Shown: piece after piece, positions 32,655 to 44,331 of the stretch
How positions within the stretch are numbered: position 1 is the stretch's first letter
Layout: each line of letters starts with the position of its first letter
NCBI GenBank assembly: GCA_023653785.1
Contig: JAMKCH010011875.1
Span: forward strand, 1 to 64,000
From: Ophioderma brevispina
Lineage: Eukaryota > Echinodermata > Ophiuroidea > Amphilepidida > Ophiodermatidae
Direction of reading: 5' to 3'
Length of the DNA: 64,000 bases
Notes under the pieces: generated by a model
The model's input: only the letters and a program-made list of their open reading frames with translations
Database searches by the model: none
Told to the model about the DNA's origin: nothing
Made by a program: the position numbers and the translations under genes

Positions 32655-34275
32655 CTAAAGGCCATAAAGTATTGCTGCAACACGCGTTGCAGAAAGTAGC
32701 AACGCGTTGGCGAATTTCGGCAACGCGTTTGCGACGTCGGCCAATCAAAAGCATGAATTCTGTGACGTATCACAAACATAGACCACAACCGTTGTAGATC
32801 TTTGCAACGCGTTGCACACCTTCACAACGCGTTGCGAGCTTCACAACGCGTTGAAGATTCACCAAACGCGATTTGCTAAGGTCCACAAGCAGAGGGTCAT
32901 AACGTATTGCCGCAACGCGTTGGAGAAAGTCACAAACGGCGTTGCGACATTTCGGCAACGCGTTGCGGTGTCGGCCAATCAACATAATGAATTCTTTGAC
33001 GTATTTCAAAAATATAAATCTCACAACGCGTGCGACCTTCGCAACGCGTTGTAAACTTCACAACGCGTTGCGGCAATACACGTTATGACCTTATGCATTC
33101 AAACCGCGTTGTGAAGTTTACAACGTGTTGTGAAGCTCGGCAACGCGTTGTGAATGCTTGCAACAGCAGTTGTGGAGGCCATAAGGGTCATAAAGTATTG
33201 CCGCAACGCGTTGGGGATCTATTTTTGAAATATGTCACAGAAATGGATGATTTTGATTTGGCCGACACCGCAAACGCGTTGCCGAAATGTCGCAACGCGT
33301 TGCCAAGATGTCCGCAACGCGTGATACTTTCTCACAACGCGTTGCGGCGTCGGCCAATCAAAATCATGAATGTCTGTGACGTATTTCTAAAAAATAAGAC
33401 CACCAAAACGCGTTGCTAGATACTTTGCCGCGTTGCAAACTTCACAACGCGTGCGAGCTCACAACGCGTTGCAAGCTTCACACGCGTTGATAAGGTCCAC
33501 AAGCCATAAGGGTCATAAGTATTGGCCGCAACGCGTTGTGAGAAAGTCACAACGCGTTTGCGACATTTCGGCAACGCGTTGCGGTGTCGGCCAATCAAAA
33601 TCATGAATTCTGTGACGTATTCATAAAATATTAAATCTACCAACGCGTTGCGACCTTCGCAACGCGTTGCAAACATTCAACGCGTTGCCGGCAATACGGT
33701 ATGACCCTTATTGCATTTCACAAACGCGTTGTGAAGTTTACAACGGGTTGGGAAGCTCGCAACGCGTTGAATGCTTGCAACGCGTTGTGAGGCCTAGGGT
33801 ACAGTAACGTATTGCCGCAACGCGTTGTGGTGGATCTATTTTTGAAATATGTCACAGAAGGTATATGACTTTGATTGGCCGCCACCGCAACGCGTTGAGA
33901 ACGCGAGAAATGTCGCATACGCGTTGCAGAATGTCGCAACGCGTTGCTACTTTCTCACAACGCGTTGCGGCAATACGTATGACCCTTATGGTTGTGAACC
34001 TTCGCAACGCGTTGTGAAGGATTGCAACCGTTGTGAAGGTCGCAACGCGTTGTGAAGGTTGCACGCGTTGGAGTTTCCACAACGCGTTGCTAGTATACTT
34101 TGCAGCGTTGTGGGTATAAGTTGTGATTACTATCTGTCACAGAAATAGTCATTATAATTGGCCCGAACGCCGCCAAACGCGTTGCTACTTTCTTGCCACG
34201 CGGTTGCGAAAGTCGCCAACGCGTTGCTGAAATGTCCTCGCAACGCGTTGCGGCAATACCGTTATGGCCTTTATG
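32655..34275. repeat. CAACGCGTTG palindrome array
   Basis: About 40 copies of ACGCGT, mostly as the self-complementary 10-mer CAACGCGTTG, are spaced about 20-30 bp apart over 1.6 kb. Recurrent blocks give a higher-order structure. GGTCATAACGTATTGCCGC (and its complement GCGGCAATACGTTATGACC) flanks units, and GTCGGCCAATCAAAATCATG, then AATTCTGTGACGTATT, recurs at about 32727, 32965, 33343 and 33586. The forward and inverted GTATTGCC blocks alternate, so each unit looks like a small palindromic element. The array is CpG-rich. The long open frames in it are by-products of the repeat. Confidence 0.9.
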
Positions 34276-34279
34276 GCTT

Positions 34280-35280
34280 GCCATCACGCACGCCTTATTG
34301 CTTGTGAAAAGTTCTTTAAATATTGAATAAGTCATGAAAATATTTAACATTTAAAAAAATGGTTTAACCAAAATTATTGATGAATCGAGCAGATATTTTT
34401 TTTTATATTTTTGTTATTATGATGTTCACATTCCAGTGGCTGTGAAGTCGCGGGATTGAAGATCGAGGAAAAAATGCAAGGATCGAGTATAATTGGTTTT
34501 CCACTCAAAATTTTGAGAGTTCAAGTATGATATTTATAGTAGGCCTATCACATGGTCATAAACTAACAGTAACAAAGCAGAGGTAGGTATGCAATGCAAT
34601 GTTGGATGTGTCCGGGGGTGGGGGCATCAGCATCTTGAAGGTAGTAAGTGTAGTAAAACGCCCTTTATAATTATGAACGGCTGTAAAGACCCCCCTTTTT
34701 AGAATGTTCATCACCCAAAGGACCCAGATTTTTTTTTTTTATTCACCAAAGACCCCATATTTGCGAAAAAATTAACCTGTCACCCAAAGGCTCTTATTAT
34801 TTAAAATAAATTGTCAAAATCTCACTCTAAAACCTGTTTAAAATCCAAAATGTTTCGAAAATTGACCATTAGGTGTTATAAATGTGATGCCAAGTGTTTA
34901 GGAAATTAAACAGTCAATCTCTAAACACTAATTTGCACCACGTTTTAAACACTGTTTTTACAGTTTGTTGTTCGCCTTAAATTTTTTGACTAGAAAGAGT
35001 GTGACAAATTTCGAAAATCACCCCCTCTCACACGCACTTAGGCGCTAGCTACTATAGCCACCCCAAGAGGGACCCAAAAGCAAAAAAAAGTAGCTTGATG
35101 AGATTAACCAAAAAAAGATCAAAAGTATTTTGATCATCGTTAATCGAAACGCGTCCTACAAAAAGGCTTATCCCTCTGAGTTTCTCAAAAACTAGAGAAG
35201 AAACTCCTGGTGTTTTTTCCCACATTTTATTCAAATTGGATGTATGGAATTCGTTTAAACTTAGCAAAAACTTACAAGCC
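34280..35280. other. non-coding
   Basis: A/T-rich. ACCCAAAGGACCC and ACCAAAGACCCC at 34711-34760 form a small degenerate repeat. No gene is recognised. Confidence 0.45.
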
Positions 35281-35284
35281 TCTG

Positions 35285-35475
35285 ACGCGTTCTTTGCAAA
35301 CCCGCAAAGAGGGACAAAGAGGGAAAAAATTTGCTGGTCTAAAACAAATGGACATTATGTTCCAGGAAGACAAGAAAGGGCTGTTTTTACCTGCTCTTCC
35401 AAAACCGATAGGCCTAGGATAACTGAACACGGGATTGCGTAACTCTCACCCCCTCTTACCATGATTACTCCGTTC
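35285..35475 (+). repeat. dispersed repeat, copy of 41150-41340
   Basis: TTTGCAAACCCGCAAAGAG, AACAAATGGACATTATGTTCC, TTTTTACCTGCTCTTCCAAA and ATTGCGTAACTCTCACCCC recur in order at 41158-41310 with scattered changes. It is non-coding in both copies. Confidence 0.7.
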
Positions 35476-35929
35476 TATATACCTTCGTCTTGGATGTAGA
35501 ACACCAGATAGAATAGTGCGCTGGCATTCTCTCCTGATGACCTGGTCGTTAGCGAAGGAATCTCTCGTTGTTCGTTACCCAAAACTATAGGCCTACCCTT
35601 TGAAACAGGAAGAGCATTTTGTTCACATGTAAAATAAATCATCATGGACAAACATTTTGGTCCACATATCCATATTCAATGCTTTGATTTTGTCAAAAAC
35701 TACATGGCAAGTTCAAACTTTGAATTACCTCAAACATCTGGTTGTCAATTTCAATCTAAAGAAGAACCAGGACCATATTACGCTCTTAAATTTTAGAGCC
35801 TCTATCCGATATTTGACTTTTATAGTTCTAAAAAACAGATTAAGAAGTAAAATGTCAAGTTTGGAACTCTACCCTAGCGTATTATGCTTACGGTTTTTCT
35901 AAACTGGAGCATACACCAACAAGCCTCTA

Positions 35930-36100
35930 TACAGGGCCGGCGCAAGCTATGCGCCAGGTGCGGCGATCGCCGCACCACTTTTTGAGAAGAAAAAAAAAAG
36001 AGCGAGAGAAAGAGAGGAGAAAGAAAGAGAGAGGGAAGCAAAAAGAGAGGGAGAGAAAGAGAAAGGGAGAGATGAGAGAAAGAGAAAGAAAGGAAGGGAG
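35930..36100. repeat. 20-bp perfect palindrome and GA-rich tract
   Basis: GGTGCGGCGATCGCCGCACC (35957-35976) is its own reverse complement. It follows CAGGGCCGGCGCAAGC (35934), which looks like a hAT-type terminus. A roughly 100-bp purine tract of GAGA and AAAG strings (35988-36095) comes directly after it. Confidence 0.75.
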
Positions 36101-36574
36101 ATCTTGCGAAAGGTGAATTGAAAGTTTCGATTGTCCTAAATAAGTATGGGTATTCAAAAATAGGTATAACAATGGCGGATCCCAGGGGCCGTCGCGTCGT
36201 CCCTCCCCCAACTCGCCGAAAAAATCAATGCGACAATCAAACTTAGCCACTTTATACTTTATACGGAAAAATACTTGGTAACCCATAACATTTCCAAATT
36301 TTAAAGGTGCAACGAAGGATTCACATAACAGGTGTCCCGAAAAAATATGAAAATCCTCATTTCTGCACTAGGCCTAATGTAAAACTTTCTATCAAAATAA
36401 TATGTGAAATGACTAATCTGAGAATCATTTTCTTTGGTACAAAAATTGTGAAATTTCGAATTGACTATGTTTTACAGCCCATGTTTTATTCTTATACATT
36501 GAAATTAAGCAATCAACTTCGCCTTTTGTTTTCACTTTAAGGCATTTCTGTAGCCAAATACAAGGTAAGAAACA

Positions 36575-37270
36575 ATTCAAATTGTCAAATTTGCATGAGA
36601 AAATGTGTTGTGGAAAGTGAACATCGCAAAGGTTTCGAGCCCCACACATCGTGTCGCTTGATATAGGAACTCTCCACGAACACGCTACACATGATGTAAC
36701 GTGACTTATACAAAAAGAAATCAACTATATTTTACTTTTAACTTTGATCACACCAATTATAACGTGAACCACTTACAAATTTCAAATTGTTTCAATCAAG
36801 TATTTGGACAGCGAACATTTCAAGGGTGCGGCGCTTCGCACGGGAGGAGGACACGACTACCACACCGCTCGCGTCGTTGATCTCATCCATGAACATTTGC
36901 AAGAGACCCCACTGAAACACATGTTTCCCTCCGGCATATATAGGGACCCACTAGATGGACTTGTTTTAAAAAAAAATCACCCACATACAGAGCAAAAAAC
37001 AAAAAAAATTCCCCCCTTTCCAGTAAAAAAAAAACAACTTTACTCACACCCTTATAATTATAAGATTAAAAAAACTTGCCCGCGTGACACATACAAACAC
37101 AAATGCCCTGTTACTTCATTGAGCAAATCCTCTATAACCATAAAATTTTTGCTAAATTGTTCCGCGTTACGCGCGGTTTTAAAAAAAAAAGTAAGGGGCT
37201 TCTATCCAGATTATGAATTTGAGACAATGACGACAAATTTGTCACTGAACGTTTTCACCATCTTGACACT
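36575..37270 (+). repeat. diverged about 220-bp repeat units, cluster 1
   Basis: Two units carry a GAACATCGCAAAGG / GAACATTTCAAGGG core (36622, 36814), then a C/G-rich stretch, then a GATATAGGAAC / CATATATAGGGAC segment. The 156-codon open frame at 36804-37274 begins in this repeat, has no domain, and reads through A-runs, so I do not call it a gene. Confidence 0.5.
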
Positions 37271-37559
37271 TTAGGCATGCATGAAACGGCCCTTGCACCA
37301 ACTTTGACGTGGTTCATTCAAAAATTAGCCTTTTCAGCCGTTACTCAAGTAAGGCCTATATTACTATTTTCTAATTACTTGTCAAATATTAAAATGGGTG
37401 TATCAATTATTAATTAGAAAATATGGCTTGAAAACTAAAATACTCATAAGTTTTCGCCCCACCCACACCCGCATTGCTTACTCGGCACATGGCTGCATTG
37501 TGACCATTACACATGCCACAGAAAACATAACACAGTTTGAATTTGCTTTGCTAAACGTA

Positions 37560-38000
37560 TGGTCATGCTTATAAAATCATATTTTTAGGGGGCCTACCAT
37601 CCAAATTTGCATGGAAATGTATTTTGGAAGTGAACATTGCAAGGGTCCCGACTGTTGCCCGCACTTTGTTCACCCCGGCAAGCCTCGATATATACGGACG
37701 CATGCTATCCATATCCCATTGACACTTTTGCGATAGTAACAAAATGTTAACCAATCAACTAACTTTTACTTTTTGAAACATACCTATATGCTTATTTCAA
37801 ATTGTTTTCTATCAAAATTGGCTATCTTAAAATGGTTTTTTTGGAAAAGCGAACATCGCATGGTCCGTGCGCTTTGCCGCGGGAGGGGACATCCCCCCCA
37901 CACCCACACCCGACAGCTTATATATACGAAATTTCTATGAATGCATTAGCTTAGTTCAAAACAAAACTGCAAACATCAACATATATGTTTACTTTTTAAA
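37560..38000 (+). repeat. diverged about 220-bp repeat units, cluster 2
   Basis: Cores GAACATTGCAAGGG (37632) and GAACATCGCATGG (37850) are followed by CCTCGATATATACGGA and CAGCTTATATATACGAA, then by ACTTTTTGAAAC / ACTTTTTAAAAC and TATTTCAAATTGTTTTCTAT. The layout is the same as clusters 1 and 3. Confidence 0.5.
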
Positions 38001-40729
38001 ACGTAATATCAATACTGCGATTGGTGCAAAAAGGTTTACACTTTTTTGTCTTAAAATCAAGATTCCGTTTGAGATATGTTATTACGCTACAATATGCTTG
38101 TTAGAAACTTGTGAAGATGACGTTTGAAAACAAAGCTAATAATAAAATGTCGGCTGTGTAGAAAAAATAGTCCAAAAACCACTTGCAACACACTAATTCT
38201 ATGGGGTACTCCACTGCGTGAACTGTAGGCCGACTCAAGTAACAAACCCTGACCTATTTCATTTTCGTGGGAAACTGAACCAAAGAGACTTACCTTGAAT
38301 CACTTGAATACACTTCAAAATTAATGTCCTTTACAAAATAAATTAAGGGGATATGGCTTCAGACATTTTATCCGTAATTAAAAACATAGGGTATATTGCA
38401 ATACCACAGCAATCCACCAACACGACATGTCCATCTAGCGCCTTCTTCAAGACGGAGCTGCAATAAATGCGACCACATTGCACTGTTATTGCAATCACAC
38501 AACCAGAACAAAAAAGACAACATAGTTTTTTTTTTGAAGTGATATACCAAAATGTCGGTATGAGAGCCTTGTTCAAATATTGTCTCGGATCATATCGACC
38601 TCCGGTATGCTAAATTAGCAGGGTTCACCGGTCAAACTTTCTCTCGCTCTTTTTGCTGCTGGTGGCATACAAACATCAACGTAACTCAAAAACTAAAGGG
38701 TTGTATACAAAATCCTCTCATGGACATAGTACGGTACCCTAAACGTTTTTTTTGTGCCCAATGAATGCAATAGGGCCAACCCTTTTTTGAGCTATTGGGT
38801 GGGGGAAGTTTGCAACCTTCGGAAAATTGTCAAAGATATGGCCAATAAAGAGTCCAGGAAGCATTTAAGGGGATGCTTAAGACCTATTTTGTGAAAATAT
38901 GGCATATTTTTGATAAAATTAGTGTGTTTCCCTCTTGATGTTATACATTGGAATTTCAGCTTTACTTTTGCTTTTTAGTTGACTTAAAGCCGACATTCTG
39001 GTTTTAAAGTTATGGTTTTTGATCAAGTGAGAACATTCGACGCGAATCCGCAGCAAAATAATTTTCTCCTATACTTACGCATGTTTCGGTTTTATTATGT
39101 TCTTTTATTGTTTTTAACAGGCTATTTTTTAACAATATTGGCCAACAAATTGATTTCACACCTAAATTTTTACACCATATGATACGCGACAAGTATTTTT
39201 TGTTTGATCTAATTTATTTATGACAGATCAGCTTTTTACTTTTGTGAGTGTCCAAATTAAAGAATTTTTACTAATTTGCATATTGTGTTTCTAAACTTTA
39301 AACGTAGTTTTCTCCCAGAAGCATTCGCGTCCTGCGATACACTACTGCGACGCAGCTTTTTCTCTTAACAAAAATATCCAATTGCCTTTCAAATTTGTAT
39401 GGCCACCTTATTGGGACAGGGAATCTAAAAAGGATAGAAATATTTTGGGAATTTTTATTCTCAAGGTCATATTCTGATGAATTTCAACAAATTTTAGCAA
39501 AAATGTGATTTAGGCAGGAACTAGAGGTCATTGACGCCCCCTTCCCTTATTAAAAAATTCACTTTTTGGCTCTATACCTTTTTAGATGGTGTACGTACCT
39601 ACTTATATGCACAATCCCATCTTGAAGGCTCTCTAATGAGTGTGTGTGGAAGTGGAGAAAAATTGCGTCGCAAGTATGTACCTAAATCCAATATGGCCGC
39701 CGATTTCCATGGCCACCGGTTAGACAGTGACCTTGAAAGAGCTTACATAAATTTGTCTTTTACTCATAGTTATTATATTTTCCAAATATTAATGTCATAG
39801 CATTTTTACTATAAAAATCACCTCTGGGTCTTATCATCCCTTATTGTTAATAAATCAATTATTAAGTTAATTACTTTTGCATTTTGTTTTTTAATGTCTA
39901 ATTTATCAATTGTATTATAATACTATTTTTTTAATTAAAACAATCTGTAAATGGTAACTTTTACTCAAAATTAATTTCTTTTGTGTAATTCTCCTAAATA
40001 ATACTGCTTGAAAAGAAACAATGAAAAAAAAAGTAAATGGTAAGCTTGCTTGAAAAACAATACGAAACAACACATTTCTCTGTGTGATGCTGGGGGGGGT
40101 ACACTCCGATCAACCAAACATTGACGCATGTCCGATTTTCACCAAATAAAATAAAATACTTCCTCAACTTGGCCGAGAATTCAGAAATTTAGAAACCTAC
40201 AATTTGATCTCTCAAAAGCAAACTGACCCCATGTCCCCCCTTAAGTTTGATTTCACTTGGAGAGAAATTTTTAACTTAAAAGGGGCTTTGCAATTCTTTT
40301 CTTGTCAGTCACTTTATCATCACTTTTGAAAGCTGTAGCTCATTATTTAGCTCTAATAAAATAAGGCAATTTTACAACTGAGGAAACTTTTTGTACAGAA
40401 GTTTAATAATACCAATTTCCAAGTTTGAGTGTATCATCTTGCTATACTGATCGCCAATTAAGTGCCGTAGACTTTACGTGTATGCAATTGGTTTTTCATT
40501 TTTTTTTACTCCAGATGGCGGCCATTTTTTCATGTTCAGCTTTTGTTTCAACGCCGTTTGCACCAGGTTTCAACAAGATTAGTGTAGTTATAAATCTCAA
40601 TCAAATAAATGTTGATATGTCCCTAGCCACATTTGAAAATTTTGCATAGAAAAAGTTTAAACTTGTTTGGACCACTCTGATAAGCATTGCAAAAATCATT
40701 ACTATATATACCGATGTAAAGTAGCCACT
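38001..40729. other. A/T-rich non-coding
   Basis: No gene is recognised. An isolated CCAGATGGCGGCCATTTTTT string (40513) and AATATGGCCGCC (39690) resemble the units at 58700-62600. Confidence 0.45.
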
Positions 40730-41060
40730 TAGCAATTTCAGTTGTTTCTATCCAAATTTGAATGGTTTTTGGAAAGCGATATTGTAAAGGTTGCTGCTCT
40801 TCTTCGTGTGACACACCCCCCTCCCGCACCCACCCTCGGCCCGAACCTCGGTCAGCCTTGATATGGTGACTCTACATGAACACTTTTTGCTTAATTTCAA
40901 ACAAAACTTAACCCATCCAAACTATTTTACTTTTAAAAACGTTGTTCATACATATAAAGTCTTATGTCAAATTGTTTTATCAAATTTTGCCTGGGAAAAT
41001 TGTTTGTTGGAAAACAGAACCTTGTAAGGGTTCCGCGCCTTTCGCGCAGGAGGTGGAACC
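40730..41060 (+). repeat. diverged about 220-bp repeat units, cluster 3
   Basis: Cores GCGATATTGTAAAGG (40777) and CAGAACCTTGTAAGGG (41016) are each followed by C-rich sequence. GCCTTGATATGG (40855) and TTACTTTTAAAAACGTT (40927) match the same positions of clusters 1 and 2. Confidence 0.45.
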
Positions 41061-41149
41061 ATAATCCTGGATCATATGATCCTGGATCACACGGACTTTC
41101 ATATCCCGCCGCACCACTTTCAATGTGCTTCCGCCGGGCCCTGGCTAAT

Positions 41150-41342
41150 ACGCTTTACTTTGCAAACCCGCAAAGAGTGAACTATTATTTGCCAAAAACA
41201 AATGGACATTATGTTCCATGATGACAAACAGATGGTTACTTTTACCTGCTTTTCCAAAATTGACAGGCTTAGGATAATTGAACATGAGATTGCGTAACTC
41301 TATCACCCCTACCTCCCCCAACCACCAAACCATCATGCTTAC
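41150..41342 (+). repeat. dispersed repeat, copy of 35285-35475
   Basis: It shares several 15-20 base strings in order with 35285-35475. It is cut on the right by the hAT-type MITE that starts at 41343. Confidence 0.68.
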
Positions 41343-41726
41343 CAGCGCCGTACGCAGGATTTATTTGGGAGGGGTGGGGGTATTGCGGTATACTTCGAAA
41401 AAAAAGGGGGTGGACCTAACCCCCCTAAAATGGTCCTTTTTGGACTTTTTGAACATTTCAACACCAAGAAGTGGACTTTCTCTAAATTTTGGACCTTGGA
41501 CCTTTTTATCAAAAAAATGGTCTTACATTGGTGTAAGATATTCATGAGTTAGACTAGAGTAAAGACTCTTTTACGGAATAAAGCTGTACAGTCCTTGTAA
41601 TCCTTTGATCCTCTTATAGAAGATTTCTAATTTCATCACATAGAGGATGAACCAAAAAATTAGCAAAAGGTAGACATTTTGCCCTTTTAGGACCCCGCAC
41701 CCCCCCCCCCTTCGCGTACGGTCCTG
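41343..41726. mobile_element. hAT-type MITE with 8-bp target duplication
   Basis: The element starts CAGCGCCGTACGCAGG and ends GCGTACGGTCCTG, roughly complementary ends of the CAG...CTG form known for hAT transposons. It is flanked by ATGCTTAC (41335-41342) and ATGCTTAT (41727-41734), seven of eight bases identical. It is 384 bp long with no transposase. The interior is G-rich at the left and C-rich at the right. Confidence 0.75.
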
Positions 41727-41759
41727 ATGCTTATTTTGCGTCACCCGTGGGCCTACTCT

Positions 41760-42180
41760 CAATGTTCTTGGCTTTTAAGAGCTTCCCTCCACACCCGCTT
41801 CTTTCATCTTCTTTCCCCTTCTTCTTCAGTGCGCAGTTGTCGTTCAACAAATTCCCTCACTTTTACATTTCGTTTCAGCATCGCTCTCTTGTTACTCATA
41901 CCCCATTTCTTGTTTCCCGACCCGTCCCTTTTTTTGTCGTCTTCTTCTCGACCCATGTATTTCCTCTCTTCGGGACACTTCTTGCCTAACTTCCTTAACT
42001 TTCACTTCCTTGTCTGTGCCTGCGATCACACCACATATGAACCACTCGGCCTTCCTTCTACCCCTTGTCCTTCCCTTTTCACTTGTTTCTCGGCCTTGTC
42101 ATTCTTGTTTTTCTTCTCTTTTGGTGTCTTTATCGACGCACTTAGCGAATCGCACTTTTTTCCTGATCTTGCTGTTCCTT
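41760..42180. repeat. pyrimidine-rich tract
   Basis: The plus strand is dominated by C and T (TTCTTTCCCCTTCTTC and similar). It continues, interrupted by elements, at 43020-43056 and 43640-43800. A 200-codon open frame across it (41727-42329) is low-complexity Ser/Phe/Leu and is attributed to the composition. Confidence 0.6.
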
Positions 42181-42260
42181 CCCAGGGGAGAGGGAGGGCA
42201 CTGACATTGGAAAGAGGTAAGGGCAGTGACATTGGAAAAAGGTACAGGTATGTGCGGCCC

Positions 42261-42798
42261 TTAAAGCGGCACTGGCACATGTTCACAAAATATGAAATTT
42301 CTTCAATTTGCTCTCAAATGATAGTCTAGGCCATTGGAAGAACAGAGATATTTTTTACACATAAAAATAACATACCCCAAAACAGATAGGGACATTGATA
42401 TGAGGATAAAGACATCCAGGTAATTTGTAGGCCACCTTTTAAGTTTTCCATAACTTTAATCAACAAATGTGTATATTACATGAATATTTTTGACTCGTAC
42501 TCACTGATATTAAAACCACAAAGGTTATAGACCGATCAAACAGTGTGCATAGCGTGGGAAACATGCATACGGCGTGCGTGTTCTTGTGTTAAACGCCATT
42601 TTCGTCATCTGCTGAATTTAACGTCGCCGGCGACGTTAAATTATAAAATCGTTCTGTTTACCCATAAGAAAGCCGATTTGGTCTTAATCATTTCGGGTGA
42701 GGTCTTTTGTATATAAAAGCCTTACAACTATGCAAAAATATCGATTTTGAAAAATCTTGAGGGCGCACTATTTTTCAAATGTGCCAGTGTCTCTTTAA
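42261..42798. mobile_element. TTAA-flanked MITE with 20-bp inverted ends
   Basis: The left end TTAAAGCGGCACTGGCACAT (42261-42280) and the complement of the right end TTAAAGAGACACTGGCACAT (42779-42798) match at 18 of 20. TTAA at both tips is the target of piggyBac-type transposases. The interior is non-coding and contains a 28-bp perfect palindrome at 42615-42642 with core ACGTCGCCGGCGACGT. Confidence 0.72.
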
Positions 42799-43056
42799 CA
42801 CCCCATTTGGTGTCTCTCCAGCAGTTCCCAAGACCCCAGTTGAAGCATAGTTCAGTTCTTAAGGTCCCTTTTTCAGAAAATTTTTGCCTCAGAAGCTGAA
42901 TTTTAGCCAAATTTCAGGTCCCAAGCCTGCAAATTTCTCACAATTCAGTTCACAAGGCCCCAGGTTCGTAAATCGGGGCCGCACATCCCTACCTGAAAAA
43001 AAAAGTTGAGTGCCCCCCCCCCCCGGTTCCTTCCTTCCACTTTCGCTCTTCTCCCT

Positions 43057-43626
43057 TTAATCCTCGTCTTAAAAAGCCTGTTTTGTAATACGGATTACCA
43101 AGGGGGTTACCACCCCCTCGAGAATTCGTTTTAAAGCACCCGATGCTTATGATTTTGATACCAGTGGATAGCTACGGTTCCCCTCTTTCCATTTATATCA
43201 AAATAAGCACCAACATACCTAGTATGGCGTCACAATGACGTCATCAAGTCCGCGAGTCGGTGAAATTGGCATTTTCCACAGAAAATCGGCGAAAATCCAA
43301 TTTTGCGCTAAAAAGTTAGGAATGTCGGATTTTCATGCGGTTTTCAGCTCTAAATGATGGCAAATGACTAGTTTTAAATAAACATAGAGTTTTAGAGCCA
43401 CATTTTGCATAATATTTTCAAAAATGCACCATAAAATATCATTGGGTGGCAACCCCCCCCCCCTTCCCCTACCCTTCGAGTTTGACGGCATACCCTAACC
43501 CCTGCTAAAATGATCAGGAAGAATGCCTAGAAGCTTTTTTACGTGAGCTTTTGGCATTTTAGCGCACCGGAGCAAAGTCACTAGGGGGTGGTAACCCCCC
43601 CCCTCCCTTGGTAAGACGAGGATTAA
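43057..43626. mobile_element. TTAA-flanked MITE inserted in pyrimidine tract
   Basis: TTAATCCTCGTCTTA (43057-43071) and TAAGACGAGGATTAA (43612-43626) are perfect complements. Further inward, CCAAGGGGGTTACCACCCCC is mirrored by GGGGGTGGTAACCCCCC and CCCTTGG. TTAA tips suggest a piggyBac-like origin. The pyrimidine-rich flanks on both sides show where it was inserted. Confidence 0.72.
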
Positions 43627-43879
43627 CCAACGTTGATCCTCTCGCATGCATCTCCCTTTCCTATATCTTCCCTTCTCTTGTTATTCCTTTACCTTTCTCT
43701 ATTCTCTCTTTTCCTTTTGGACACGTTCGACCTCTCGTTTTTCTTCGTCTGTCTCTCTATCCTGACATTCCTTAAATCCTCTCTATGATTCTCTCTTGCG
43801 TACTTTATCGCTCTCTCCCTCCGGCGGGAAAGCCAGGATCGGCCGTTTTCTTTAGGGTCGGACTCCGATCTTCCCCAGC

Positions 43880-44331
43880 CCCCGGGGGGGGCACTTGTAT
43901 TCAAAGGTGGATATGATGCGTGAACATGGACTTTCAAAATGCACCCTAAACACGTTTTTTCACAGACTAAAAAACAAGCTGAAACATACCCTAAACAAGT
44001 ATTTGTATCTGTTTATGATACCAAAAACAAGTAAGCAATGTATTGTATCTTTAATATACCCTTTATTATCTTGCTTTGCTTTACTTCCGAAGTTCCGATT
44101 ACAATATTTTTGTTGATTTTGATCCCTGCTTAATAAAATATCCTAAACATGTACATCGAAATTTCAGGGTTAAGAAAAAAACATACCCTTTTTTCCATAT
44201 TTTGCTGTTTTGACACCCTAATCAATGTATGCGCGTACATCGCCTGTTGGAAAAATGACACCCTTTTTACGAGTTTTCTTGTTCACGCATCATATCCACC
44301 TTTGAATACAAGTGCCCCCCCCCCGGGGGCA
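43880..44331. mobile_element. MITE with about 46-bp terminal inverted repeats
   Basis: The left end is CCCCCGGGGGGGGCACTTG, then TATTCAAAGGTGGATATGAT and GCGTGAAC. The right end is its complement, from GTTCACGCATCATATCCACC through CAAGTGCCCCCCCCCCGGGGG. The interior is non-coding. Its right 315 bp are duplicated at 44886-45200. Confidence 0.75.

Noticed and set aside
32655..34275. CRISPR array
   Set aside because: The repeat is a 10-bp palindrome, spacers are themselves repeated, orientation alternates, and the context is animal DNA.
32770..34350. Several 65-130 codon frames with NALPKCRNAL / RVVNFTTRC repeats
   Set aside because: They are translations of the CAACGCGTTG array; the repeating residues mirror the 10-mer.
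36804..37274. 156-codon open frame
   Set aside because: It starts in a dispersed 220-bp repeat, passes through several A-runs, and has no recognisable domain.
41727..42329. 200-codon open frame
   Set aside because: Low-complexity Ser/Phe/Leu from a pyrimidine tract; it also runs into the TTAA-flanked MITE.
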